Shown here one piece after another: positions 11,701 through 21,873 of a DNA stretch of 64,000 nt. Position numbers and translations under genes: made by a program. The stretch is taken from NCBI GenBank assembly GCA_027919835.1, contig JANVFP010000002.1:930001-994000 (forward strand), read 5' to 3'. This DNA is from Lentinula raphanica (taxonomy: Eukaryota > Basidiomycota > Agaricomycetes > Agaricales > Omphalotaceae). Below the pieces are notes generated by a model. The model ran no database searches and was not told the origin of the DNA. It worked only from the letters and a program-made list of their open reading frames with translations. Position 1 is the stretch's first letter, and every line of letters starts with the position of its first letter.

Positions 11701-12542
11701 TTGACGGTGCGCGGGCTCAAAGATAGCTGGGACGGAGATGGGATAGACTGAGCTTGCAGCTCACTGCCTGAAATTTGCGAGCCGGAATTGCCCATAGGCA
11801 GGTCGCTCACCGAGCAAGGATTGGAAATCGAAGTGGGTATGGAGCTGGAGGAAGAGGCAGTGTGGAAAGAAGACGAACTGAGGATACTGGAGAGTGTGCT
11901 AGAAGATGGCAAATTTGAAAGCGCATTGATGGCGGACGAGATAGTAGCGCCATTGGTTATAGGTGAGAGGCTAGCAACAGGCCGGCCAGTAGCAGCCGAA
12001 GGCAATACTTCTGGAGAAGAAGGGAGGGGAGAAGACAGGACACCTCCAAATGACTGCTCACGTTGCCGCGGAGCTCTCTGAGTCGAGTGTGGACTTGAGG
12101 GGGACTCGCGAATCTCGCCTTCCTCCAAGTCACGTTCTGAGTTGGTATGAGAAGAGAAATCGACAAGACTGTTCATGGATAACATACCGGGAATGATAGA
12201 GGTAGTTGGGCTGCTTGTCAGGTTCAACGTCCTCATAAGACCTACCACCTCGCCAGTGCCGAGAGCAGAGCCGTCTATAGCGTTTTGGTCATTTCGGTAG
12301 ACGCGATATGAGGTTGCATCTGACTTTGCGCGGACATCTGGGCTATGATACTGAGGCGAATTTACTGAGCGAGACGGCGGAGAAGCTGGGGACCGGGAAG
12401 TAGAAAAAGAAGACAGGGGAACAGAGGCAAGATGCAAAGACTGTATTGAAGCTGTGGAATCAGCGGAACTTGAGGTTTGGCGAGAATGACACGAAAGGTC
12501 GCCCGCTTGATTGGCAGAATCTGGAGAAGGAGGCGCGGACAT
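8723..12542 (-). CDS. two-RRM RNA-binding protein of the RBMS/MSSP type
   Basis: The ATG at 12542 starts a long Ser/Thr/Pro-rich, probably disordered N-terminal region of about 330 residues. RRM1 follows (NVYINGLPPHFPEDQLFELA, ESGYGFVLFETVDAAEKCI). A linker leads to RRM2, which opens with QDPNSTNLYIEGLPLSIDEP and continues SSRFFQTRLSNPPRIIAFVR, LETRQGAEEVVERLHG and SRISVRFADT. The order and the 'DP-TNLYI-LPLS-DE' signature match the RBMS/MSSP family (S. pombe Msa1 is a relative), which binds AU-rich RNA or single-stranded DNA. The last exon is large, about 550 residues of Asn/Gln/Ser-rich low-complexity sequence ending VETQVGAGER. Introns have clean phases; one in the RRM2 region is about 150 nt. 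A role in post-transcriptional control is inferred from the family, and the low-complexity tails suggest granule association. Confidence 0.85.
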
Positions 12543-12832
12543 TGTGTTACAAGATAGCGATGCAAAGCCGGGAGAAAAAGCGAATTAGCTGAGAGACGTA
12601 AGCGTGGATTGCGTACAAGTACCAAAGAGGTACACGTTATGGATATCAATTAGCGTTCAAAGTTTAAGGATAAGGATGATTTTGAGTGAGAGGGGATGAT
12701 GATGGTAGGAAAGAAAGAAGGGAACGTTCGAATAGCAGTCTTCTTCTGTCTTAAACCTTGGTAGAACGTCAACAAAACAAAATAAGCAATTCTTCGATCG
12801 CGTCCATTTTCCGTTTTGGGATTCTCCAAGGT
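12543..12832. other. upstream region of the RRM gene
   Basis: 290 bases of likely promoter and 5' leader of the minus-strand RRM gene, ending where the composite repeat starts. No exon was recognised. Confidence 0.4.
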
Positions 12833-12992
12833 TGGCAGTTTGACTAGCTCAGAATGAGCGCCGGCAAACTTGAGTCTTCGAACGCGGCACGTGATGCTTG
12901 CCGCTCCTGCTACAAACCACATCATCCATGCCCGGTTGGTGGAAAAGGCTTGCGTTGAAGCCTTTCCACATCAACTTCTCCTTCTTTCATTT
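12833..12992. repeat. block A, direct repeat copy 1 (160 bp)
   Basis: Identical, as far as I can read, to 14513-14672. It carries the A-box-like and B-box-like motifs and the GTGGAAAAGGCTT hairpin. Confidence 0.9.
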
Positions 12993-13395
12993 TCTCCTCT
13001 ACTCACTCAAAACTCACCTCAGAATTGACTGTCCTTCACTCAAACATAACACCTCAAGGCCTCAACATCAATGATCACCTTGCACAACAGCCACAGCTGG
13101 TGCTGCTACTGCTAATTCTGTGTCTCAGAGAAGGAGGGCTTCAGGAATCAGAAAGAGGGCTTCTCAAACACATAAGGTCCGTTTCTAGTCTTCCAACATC
13201 AATTACATGCTTACTGCTTTGCTATCAATGTGGGCCTGCCTTTGCCCAATTATTTTCTTTCCGCCTTACCACCGCCATGAAATAATGGCTGCTACCCCTA
13301 CTGCAACCTCCTCTCCTTGCCGCTACTGCACTCCGCTTCCACTACTTCCTGCACTGCTATCGCTACCACCGCTGCCACCATCTGCCAATTCCAAT

Positions 13396-13750
13396 GCTAC
13401 CACGAACGACACATGAGCGTTCGTGGTACCGCTCACGCTAATTCTACCGCAAACGCGCGTTCGCGGTACCGCTCACGCCAACTCTACCGCAAACGCGCGG
13501 GTACTGCTACCGCTACCGCTACTGCTACCACGAACACGCGTTCGTGGTATTGCTACCACTACTGCTACTGCTACCACGAACGCGCATTCGTGGTACTGCC
13601 ACCGCTACGCTACTGCTACTGCTACCACCACGAATGCGCGTTCGTGGTGCTGCTACTGCTACTGCTACCACGAACGCGCATTCGTGGTACTGCCACCGCT
13701 ACGCTACTGCTACTGCTACCACCACGAATGCGCGTTCGTGGCGTGGTGCT
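13396..13750. repeat. GC-rich tandem palindromes (CCACGAACGCGCGTTCGTGG type)
   Basis: At least seven near-palindromes of about 20-24 bases, each centred on CGCG or TGCG, alternate with (CTGCTA)n or (CCGCTA)n spacers. A higher-order unit of about 97 bases is duplicated almost perfectly between roughly 13548 and 13740. The tract can form a row of hairpins on either strand. Confidence 0.85.
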
Positions 13751-13854
13751 GCTACTGCTACTGCTACCGCTACGCTACTGCCTGTTTGGCTTCGGCCTTA
13801 CTCTCGGTTGGCTTCGGCCTCCGAGCATGTAGTTAGGATTCGTCCTTCTACATG

Positions 13855-14130
13855 GGCTGCTACTGCTACTGCTAAGGCAAAGGCCTATGCCACTGCTCAT
13901 GCTACTGCTACTGCTCATGCTCATGCTGCTGCTGCTTATGCTACTGTGCATGCCACTGCTACTGCTCATGTTACTGCTCATGCTACTGCCACTGCCACTG
14001 CTCATGCTACTGCTCATGCTACTGCTCCATCTTCTGCTTCTGCTCCTGCTCATGCTACTGCTACTCCTCCTGCTTATGCTCCTGCTTATGCTTATGATAC
14101 TGCTCCTGCTCATGTCCCTATAATGCTTGT
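13855..14130. repeat. CTGCTA / CTGCTCATG low-complexity tract
   Basis: Triplet-phased repetition of GCTACT and GCTCAT units. It creates long but meaningless open frames (Ala/Thr/His, Leu/Met or Ser/Met repeats) in several frames. Confidence 0.8.
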
Positions 14131-14345
14131 GCCAATTGCCAATGCTTATGGTGCTGCTACCACTGCATGCTCAATTTTAGGTCTTTGCCACTGCCTCCCT
14201 ACCACTTGTGTTCATCAACAATTGCATGTCCTACCTGATCAAACACTGTCAGTTTCATTTGCTCTGCAATTCTTGTTGGAGTGCTACTCCTTCTATTTGG
14301 GTATCCACGGTCACTGGATGCGTCGTGCACTCCTACTGAATGGGT

Positions 14346-14512
14346 ATCGCAGCTGACCGTGGATACTTCGCCGTGCTGGGACCCGAAAGGCCTCACGGCC
14401 TTTTCCCCAAACACTTGCTAACTAAGAGGCTTCAGCTTCAATATCTATCAATCTATTGTGCTTTTGAAGCATCCGTCTTCATTGTTTATGCATCACGGTA
14501 GCAGTTCAAAGA
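14346..14512. repeat. block B, direct repeat copy 1 (167 bp)
   Basis: Identical to 14803-14969. It ends with GCAGTTCAAAGA. Confidence 0.9.
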
Positions 14513-14672
14513 TGGCAGTTTGACTAGCTCAGAATGAGCGCCGGCAAACTTGAGTCTTCGAACGCGGCACGTGATGCTTGCCGCTCCTGCTACAAACCAC
14601 ATCATCCATGCCCGGTTGGTGGAAAAGGCTTGCGTTGAAGCCTTTCCACATCAACTTCTCCTTCTTTCATTT
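14513..14672. repeat. block A, direct repeat copy 2 (160 bp)
   Basis: Identical to 12833-12992. It directly follows block B copy 1. Confidence 0.9.
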
Positions 14673-14802
14673 CAACCACACCCACCCACCCGTTTATTAC
14701 ATATGCTCATATCTGGAATAAAATATTCAATTCGCATATGCTAAGAAGATGCAGTCCGAGTGCGGCCCAACGGTCAGACTGCATTTGGGTCCCTCCCACC
14801 CA

Positions 14803-14969
14803 ATCGCAGCTGACCGTGGATACTTCGCCGTGCTGGGACCCGAAAGGCCTCACGGCCTTTTCCCCAAACACTTGCTAACTAAGAGGCTTCAGCTTCAATA
14901 TCTATCAATCTATTGTGCTTTTGAAGCATCCGTCTTCATTGTTTATGCATCACGGTAGCAGTTCAAAGA
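14803..14969. repeat. block B, direct repeat copy 2 (167 bp)
   Basis: Identical to 14346-14512. It marks the right end of the two-cassette array. Confidence 0.9.
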
Positions 14970-15274
14970 CGACTCGGTTATTCGGTCCGTCCAAAACTCG
15001 TCAAAAAAGGTTCAAAGATGTCCTTCTTTAGACTGAGCCGATCCGAGGAAAGGTACAGAGCCAGTTTAAACTTTTGTGTAGAGTATAGGCGTACCGTAAG
15101 TACAACAATCCAAATCAATTACACACCTCGTATGTTTAAATAAGTAGTGAGTAGCAACATAGGAACAGTAGTTTTTCACTTGTGTCAATCACAGTCACCA
15201 CAGGACTATGCCCCAGCCAGAAAGCTGGAGTTTCCGGGACACAAGTACACGAACTCCCAAGGAAACTCTGTTTC
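14970..15274. other. intergenic, no gene seen
   Basis: About 300 bases between the composite repeat and the stop of the DUF6533 gene. No feature was recognised. Confidence 0.4.
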
Positions 15275-16972
15275 TCATGATCTAGTGTGATGGTCCGACG
15301 TGAACATATACATCGTAGTCCGTCCATTCAGTAAATCCTCTGTCCTTAGCGTATCAAGCTCAACACTGTTGGACTCGTCGTTAAGACTGAATGTAGGCAG
15401 AGTCGAGAAAATGCCCGAGCGGGCAGAACTGTGAAGATTGAGCATCAGTCGGGACATCATGGTGACGGACATGCAGCTGGCAAAAGTCGACAAGCTTCCA
15501 CGCAAGAATGGCTGTAATACATGTTGAACTAGTAGACAGCTTCACAAAGTGCTTCGGACTCACGCCTGCGAGCTGGGATACACTCTAACTTTAGACTGAG
15601 TCACTCAATAGGAACACGACACGCACATAAAACGTCAAAATGTTCGACAAGTTTGCGAGGGCCATGACCCTAGACACGAGCACCTCAAAATCAGTATATC
15701 GTTCCGTCGTAGTTGCTATCAGGTCCAGCCAGGGGCTCACGCAAAATATATGGCCCCTACACAGCAGATTAGATATCCATTCAACAAGCAAGGGTGTTCC
15801 AGGTCAGCTTACCATCTCGAAGCATCAAAGAGACAAGCGGAATATGGTGCGACATCCCTACACCATGTCGGGATTTATATGTCTGATACAACGTGAACCC
15901 AAACAGTATGCTGTCGTAACAAAACAAGGCTTCCCAAGCTGAAGCTAAATCTGCATGAGAAGTTCATCGTCAGAATGATGCTGCCAGTCATACCCAACGA
16001 TGATAAACAACACTCACGTACAGATCTGTCGAACAGAGAGAGATCGAGTCAGTCGATGACCAACATGAATTTCGAAATGCCTGATACGTGATAAAGTCGA
16101 TGCCTATATGACATCCCGAGCTTGCTGTGGTACCCTTTTGTCCGAATAGAGACCACTATGAAGGCAATACATATTCAGATCTGTTCCACTCGGAATTAGA
16201 ACAACTCTTACCGCCGCCACTACAGCAAGAGTGAATGCGCTTCCCAACATATAGCCCAAAATCCTGATACTACGGCCATATAATGCGTATATTCGCATTG
16301 TCAGAAGTACTAAATACGTATCAGCGGTTTTCAAAAAGCATTCCAATGGGAACACATACTCACCACAGACGATCACTTGTTGAATGAAAAGCACCATCTG
16401 CCGATATACCCCATATCTCTTGCAGCTGAATCAGAAACAAGCAAAAGTTGGATCGTTACACGATAACGGGAAAAAGCATCGAGCAAACCTCTGTCAAGTC
16501 CAAAACAAATTGATTGCCGGCAGCTCTGAAAAGCGATAACGATGCTTACTAGCGGAGGTAAGTTGACGAACTCGAAGATGGTCACTGTGATATTTGCAAA
16601 GAATGCAAAATACCGGTTCAAAAAGAACCAGTAAGAACTCCATGTTTTCGGCCCCGTCCATAGATGATGTATTTCGTATTCTACAATCCCGAAGAAAGCT
16701 GAATCACGGACGCGCTCAAGACTCCAGAATCCGAATCCTTACTGAACGTCAAAGCATGATCCCAATATAGGATAGCTGAGGATGGACATGATGAGTATTT
16801 CGTATACACGAACGATTGAAAGGATGCATACAGATGCCTAGCATATGAAGATAACTGTGTACCAATCTGTGTAACAGTAAATCATTGTCAACTTTTGAAT
16901 TCTGTATCTGTCAGGAAGGAGGACGTACAATTGAGAGGCTATCGAGCGGGGGTCATTCAAGTCGTTACTCAT
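15275..16972 (-). CDS. DUF6533 seven-helix membrane protein
   Basis: The diagnostic DUF6533 block is present: WDHALTF, then by a phase-1 junction KYEIHHLWTGPKTWSSYWFF, then NRYFAFFANITVTIFEFVN. Later exons read LLTMRIYALYGRSIRILGYM, MLGSAFTLAVVAAVRVV, LFGFTLYQTYKSRHG, PLVSLMLRDG and LANLSNILTFYV. The C-terminus is soluble, with LDTLRTEDLLNGRTT, and stops at 15275. I take the ATG at 16972 (MSNDLNDPRSIASQL); the junction of exons 1 and 2 is the least certain. The order of hydrophobic helices is that of the large mushroom family of GPCR-like proteins with DUF6533, whose ligands and coupling are unknown. It sits alone between two repeat clusters. Confidence 0.75.
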
Positions 16973-17394
16973 AGCCAGATTCGCTCGCAGCTCCGCGCAG
17001 AACTTCGAGCGCTCTGCGAGGAGACTCGATATGTGTTGGAAAACGAGGAAGAGGGAAGGGGAGAAGGAGAGAAGAGTGGTTATTAGCCGTTCATCAAAAT
17101 GAACGGGATATATCATATCATAATGATATATGTACAATCCTATGTATCATGCGATCGGCAAGATGATGGGCCAGTATATTTTGAAAGTCTGGATTTTAGC
17201 TGTTGGCAGTGTATCCCGAGCCCGAAGAGCGAAAATCATCATCAAACAGTCACTACACGTTTCGTCGCTGGTGAACGGAAGCAACTGGAAGCAAGGAACT
17301 TGGTGAAGCAGACTATTAGACGCCCAGAAGGCGCCTATTGTATGCCCGACTCGAAGTTATGTAAACGCCACAAGACGCCACACCAATGTTCGAA
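16973..17394. other. intergenic, no gene seen
   Basis: Upstream region of the DUF6533 gene, ending at the 8-bp target duplication of the nested elements. No exon was recognised. Confidence 0.4.
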
Positions 17395-17402
17395 CTTTCT
17401 TC

Positions 17403-18470
17403 CAGGGGGGTCCATGTAATAGAAAATGAGGGTATCGCAAACAGTGATGGCCAGTCAATGACTTGAAGTCAATGACAAAGGTCAATGACATGACATGACA
17501 GCTTAGTAATTGACCGCTGGTCAAAGTCAATGACATTGACCCCGGCGCTTACCAGGCGCTACCATCCAGTCCTGAGACTTAGCTTCCTGATTAGGTGCTC
17601 ACTTGCCGCGGGCTGCCGAACGGTCGTACAACCACAAAATCGGCCCGTTGAAGTCAATGTCAATGTCATTGACCGTGGGTCATTGACTTAGGGTCAAAGG
17701 TCATTGACTTTGTCGGCAAGTCAATGACTTGTCCATCACTGATCGCAAAACCTGTTGGGGTCTATTTGGCTCCTCTTAGGTAAGCCCTGAGCCGGTTCTG
17801 AGCCGATCATGCCGACGCGGCGCTCTCCTTTCACCCACCAGCAGTTCATCGTCCACATATCTTTCTGTCCTTTCCATGGTTTTTATCCATTGATCATGTC
17901 GAAATGGTCAACGCTGTACTCTATGATAGTCATCTGCTCCAATCTATACTATCTTATGCCATCTACTACCTCTATGCCTCCCAAGCCGCCTGAAAGTATA
18001 TCTCTCCACACCAGAAAAGAGCTCCTTGTACATTGTGATTTATGTGGAAAATCATACACAATCACTCAAAATGGTAATGCAATGCTCAGAATAAAGCTCT
18101 ATTGGATATCATAGAGTGATTGGGGGATATCTTCTCAGATATCACTCAACCAGTTAGACATTTCCGTGCCCCAGCAAGGTTTCAAAATTTCATGACTCGT
18201 TAAATGTGTACTTCCTAAGATAACGGAGTTGAAGACAGTCAGGTGGGCTACTTAGTTATTGTACTACTTGCAGCTATGTACATGTCCAAATCAACAGTAT
18301 AATTACATTTTTCGCCTCGTCTCATGTTCTGAATCGCTACCTCTCAGAGACACCGGCTCACTCTCGGCTTTCATTCGGCACATCATGGCTCAGGGGCTTA
18401 CCTAAGAGGAGCCAAATAGACCCCAACAGGTTTTGCGATACCCTCATTTTCTATTACATGGACCCCCCTG
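17403..18470. mobile_element. hAT-like non-autonomous element with 8-bp target duplication
   Basis: The ends are CAGGGGGGTCCATG (17403) and CATGGACCCCCCTG (to 18470), flanked on both sides by CTTTCTTC (17395-17402 and 18471-18478), a perfect 8-bp target duplication. After removing the nested insertion, the inverted repeat extends about 80 bases with one small difference near the inner end. Terminal CAGG and 8-bp duplication fit the hAT superfamily. The interior has only a short open stretch around 17970-18110 containing HCDLCGKSY, which could be the stump of a BED-type finger, but no transposase domain. Confidence 0.8.
17442..17741. mobile_element. 300-bp hAT-like MITE nested in the left arm of the larger element
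   Basis: The ends are CAGTGATGG (17442) and CCATCACTG (to 17741), with further inverted similarity through TCAATGACTT. It is flanked by ATCGCAAA at 17434-17441 and 17742-17749, a perfect 8-bp duplication. The right arm of the host element keeps the uninterrupted sequence GGTATCGCAAAACC, so the empty site is visible in the same window. The interior is rich in GTCAATGAC and its inverse. Confidence 0.88.
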
Positions 18471-18478
18471 CTTTCTTC

Positions 18479-19334
18479 TACCAAAACGCGCGAGACGCCG
18501 ATTTTTGAATACTTCCACTGAATTTCTTCACGGAGAATGGAGTTCTACATATCTCATGCAGTGAAGACGGGTGTTTGATGTTGACCGCCGGGGAAGATTT
18601 TGACCGGAAAGATCACCAATTAGTATGTAATCCAAATTTGTCATGTCGCGTCCACCGATGCTCACCCTCTAGACCTGCGGAGTCACCGTAGTTCGAGCGT
18701 TGAGGAACATACTATGAGAATGACGACTCCATGTTTCCCAGAGCCATAACGACGTATGCATACGCATGGTGAAGACGAACAAGCATGTGGAATAATCCTG
18801 GGCCCTCCATGATCAGCAGAGTCACTACGAACATTGACCACGAGTTGACCGAAGCCTTTTACAGCCTCGAAGGCTCGAATCGAAAGTGGCTGGTAATTAG
18901 ATGACGTGCTAGTACGCCCAGGGAAGCGATCACAACCATGCGTGTATTCAGGTCAGATCCTACTACGGAATCAAGTGGCTTTCGTTCACTCACTACTTAT
19001 TTTGACTCTAGTATCCCAGCAGACCGTACAACGGTGTACCAGACCCATTGCCCGTGAAAATAAATCAATTATTTCCGTGAATACCACAATATCACTTTGA
19101 AGGACCGTTGAAGAATCCTGAATACCTCAATTTTCCGAATGTTACTCCGTCGTTGTCCAAAGAACCAGCTGACGATCAAACCATGCGTTCAGGAAACTTT
19201 TCGTTTGTCCGGGATTTCCTCCGCATCTTTTTTTCTTGTATCCTTCTTCGCAAGTCATGAGGCTGGGGCGAGAAACGATCATATAAGTAAAGTGAGAACG
19301 GAGGAAATCATGTCGCTGATCTCCTCGCAACGCC
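18479..19334. other. intergenic, no gene seen
   Basis: About 850 bases upstream of the GH43 gene. It contains the likely promoter but no motif I can support. Confidence 0.4.
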
Positions 19335-21358
19335 ATGTTCGGTAAACTGAGAACCAGTTTTCGTGCTTTATGTATTTCCATCCTTCTTGCACCATCTGTG
19401 CTAGGTGCTTCCTGGATTGTCCCTGGTGCCGTTTGGACAGACACTTCCGGTAACAAGATTGACGCACATGGTGGACAGATTTTGCAGGAGGGGAACACAT
19501 TCTATTGGGTGAGGCAGAAGTTGTCTCAAGCTGCTATGTTTTGTCCTCACATTGTGAAAGGTCGGATCTGCCTATTCTAACAACGAAGTCCCAAACATCT
19601 ACTCTTCTACGGACCTCCTCAACTGGACTTTCGAAGGTCCTGCCACTACAGCCGTGGAGTTTATGTACAGACCCAAGTTATTCACTTCGGGCGGCAAATT
19701 CTATGTGATACTCTTTCTTGCTCGTTAACACCCAGCCTCTGACATGATGACGCACTCAGATTTGGGGTCAGGTCAACAGACTGGTTCAATCATTAGAATC
19801 CTCTTCCATCAGCGGGGGATATTCCGTCGATGGCTCGGCATTCAGTCTTCCTCCAGATGGCCGAACATACAGTGATGAAGGAATCTTTGTCGATACCACC
19901 GGTGAGACATCTCCAGTCTCAAGTTGATACGCGTATTGAATCCTCGTTTGGTTTTCTTCAAGGCGAAGCTTATATCCTGACCAGCGCGGATTCCAATAAT
20001 CTGCAGATCAATGAAATCGTTAGAGCCATTCTGCCATGTTCACCTCTTACTGGGCTTATGTCTCTTTCTATAACAGAACGGAGGATCCTCAGTATCTATT
20101 GGTACTCGCGTCACTGACCTTGGTTCGTCAGCGTCTTTCATCTCTTGGGTTTCGCTCGACTTCAACTACTCCAGAGGGCTCGTATGAAGCACCCGGACTA
20201 ATGAAGTCCACTGGAGGTAGGCCTCGGTGGGATCAACCTTTCTGATTTCCGATTTTGATACGACCAAACCCAGGCATATACTATCTAGTCATGTCCTCGA
20301 AAACAGGCTATACCGCTAAGTATGTTCCCTGTCTTCGTTATGGACCTCCATCTGAATGATGACAATAACAATAATAAAGCGCCAATCAATTCTGGTGGTC
20401 AACAAACATCGCTGGTCCATGGAACGGACCAAGCGGGATCGCCCCCGGCTCTTCAAACACCTATGACTCCCAGAATTCTTTCGAGCTCAAGATTTCAGGA
20501 AGCCAACAAACGACGTACATCTACATGGGTGATGCTTGGGACTCCGAAGGAACCGCTGCTAGCAATTATGAATGGCTTCCTATATCCGTTGACGATAGTG
20601 CCCATACAATCACATTACAAGACTTCGCCTTCTGGAAAGTTGATGTTTCTACCGGTCAGTAGATCTACGTACTATTGCTCTGGCTAGCCCGGTTAACCTT
20701 CCTTCGCCACAGGTGCGATCACTACATCAACCACTGGAAAGCGATATAACGCAGCAGATGGCCTCATAATGCGCCGTGGCCGTAAGAACTATTTATCACT
20801 TTTTTTTCAAAAAATCGCAGCACTTATCTATGTCTCCTAGTCGAAGATCCATGCGTTGGATGCGAGCGCTCTGTACAGAACAGTAATCGACCTCTCTTTT
20901 CTTGCGCGTGCATGTCAGTCAATGCTGATGGCTATCTCGCATAGTCGATCCTCTGAGTAATGTTACCATCCACAATATCGAGGGAACAGGGAAACCTCAA
21001 TGGGTCTCAATCCATTACACAGTCAATGACTCCAAAGGTACAGCCGTCTTCATACCGACTGCTTCTCGAACGTTCCTCACTGCGACATCGTCTGCTAGCT
21101 GGTGATGCATACGTCTGGCTCAACGGCGAGGAAATCAGAATTGCAGATAAAAACTCGCGCGCGGGGAAATTTGCAACAGTCCCCATCAGCTTGACACTCA
21201 AGAAGGGTGGCTCGAATGTACTTACATTTGGATGCAAGGCTCACCGAGATGGCTCTGGTCAGTACAAGTCATACGACCAACGCTGATGACCGTTAACAAG
21301 CTCTCCTCTGTCAGAATTCATGGCGCATCTAGAAGGGATTGAGGTTATTGATGATTGA
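19335..21358 (+). CDS. secreted GH43-family enzyme, exo-beta-1,3-galactanase-like, with CBM35-like C-terminus
   Basis: It begins with a signal peptide (ALCISILLAPSVLG) and then SWIVPGAVWTDTSGNKIDAH, GGQILQEGNTFYWVGE, STDLLNWTFEGPATT, MYRPKLFTSGGKFYVI, SDEGIFVDTTGEAYILTSA, SYEAPGLMKSTGG, IYYLVMSSKTGYTANANQF, SQNSFELKISGS, TTYIYMGDAWDSEG and NYEWLPISVDD. This order follows the five-blade GH43 catalytic domain of basidiomycete exo-beta-1,3-galactanases such as Phanerochaete Pc1,3Gal43A. The DEGIF and YEAPG blocks carry the candidate acidic residues. A beta-sandwich-like region follows (VSIHYTVNDS, GDAYVWLNGEEIRIADKNSR, VPISLTLKKGGSNVLTFG), ending HLEGIEVIDD. It probably cleaves beta-1,3-galactan side chains of arabinogalactan proteins outside the cell. 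About ten short introns have consistent phases, so the gene looks intact. Scrambled pieces of its 3' end lie at 23.4-23.5 kb. Confidence 0.8.
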
Positions 21359-21873
21359 TCAAGATGTATTGTTCCGAGGGCCGTTCTATTTTGTCTTCGT
21401 TCATGAATGCTATGCGCGTTTTCACAATTGCACTGGAGAAGGTCTGATGCATTTCGCAATAACATGATTTAAATTTCGAAAGGACCATAAAAATGTGATG
21501 GTGCAAAAAGAACACGTTCGAGTGCTCTGCTTTTGGCTCTAATACTGACTGACTGGTGTGAAGAGAGCACTGCAAGTAATCCTCAGACGCAACGGAGGAA
21601 GGGAACTGCCATGTAGATGATAAATGATCAGCCAGAGACAGAGCAGAAGGATCCATGATTTTCACGCTAAACAAATTATACAAACAAACATATACGGAGT
21701 ATGTGCTTGGAGGGGGATAGCAAAGCGTGAATAGGGACATTATAGTATGGTGTCGCAGGTGTCAGGAAGGAAAGTTAGAATGGAAACTAGACAAAGGGAT
21801 TAGTATTTGCCAGTGGCATCAAAGTAGACTTATGCCAAACCTCAGCAATATGACCTTCAAGTTCTACTTATGG
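21359..21873. other. 3' flank shared with the second tandem copy
   Basis: No gene. The segment around 21640-21790 (including GGAGGGGGATAGC and a GTATGGTGT block) resembles 23580-23720 downstream of the next copy, showing that the tandem duplication included non-coding flank. Confidence 0.6.

Larger units (their letters stand above)
12833..14512. mobile_element. composite repeat, cassette 1 (ends A and B around a long VNTR interior)
   Basis: The unit starts with block A (12833-12992) and ends with block B (14346-14512), with 1,353 bases between them. Block A holds a tRNA-promoter-like pair, TAGCTCAGAATGAG at 12845 and TCTTCGAACGC at 12875, and a hairpin GTGGAAAAGGCTT / AAGCCTTTCCAC. The interior holds a tandem palindromic repeat and a long (CTGCTA/CTGCTCATG)n tract. 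Block B is preceded by the inverted pair GTATCCACGGTCA / TGACCGTGGATAC and contains the hairpin AAGGCC-tcac-GGCCTT. A tRNA-headed SINE-like or SVA-like composite is my inference. No transposase or reverse transcriptase is present. Confidence 0.55.
14513..14969. mobile_element. composite repeat, cassette 2 (same ends A and B, short different interior)
   Basis: This cassette abuts cassette 1 without a gap. Its block A (14513-14672) and block B (14803-14969) look identical to those of cassette 1 by eye, but the 130-base interior is unrelated: AT-rich with ACCCACCC and GCATATG motifs instead of the VNTR. The arrangement is a head-to-tail dimer of a unit with constant ends and variable middle. Confidence 0.6.

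Noticed and set aside
12833..12992. Intact tRNA gene in block A
   Set aside because: A- and B-box-like motifs and a D-arm-like stem are present, but no anticodon stem or acceptor stem can be paired, so I call it tRNA-like at most.
13396..13750. CRISPR-like regular repeat array
   Set aside because: The host is eukaryotic, the spacers are simple repeats rather than unique sequence, and the repeats are full palindromes.
13544..14356. 270-codon open frame (and similar ones in other frames) across the repeat tract
   Set aside because: It consists almost wholly of triplet repeats that stay open in several frames on both strands. There is no splice structure or real protein composition.
12833..14672. 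Block A copies as LTRs of a retrotransposon
   Set aside because: No primer-binding site, polypurine tract, TG...CA ends or reverse-transcriptase frame. Block B lies inside at one copy and outside at the other, which does not fit an LTR layout.
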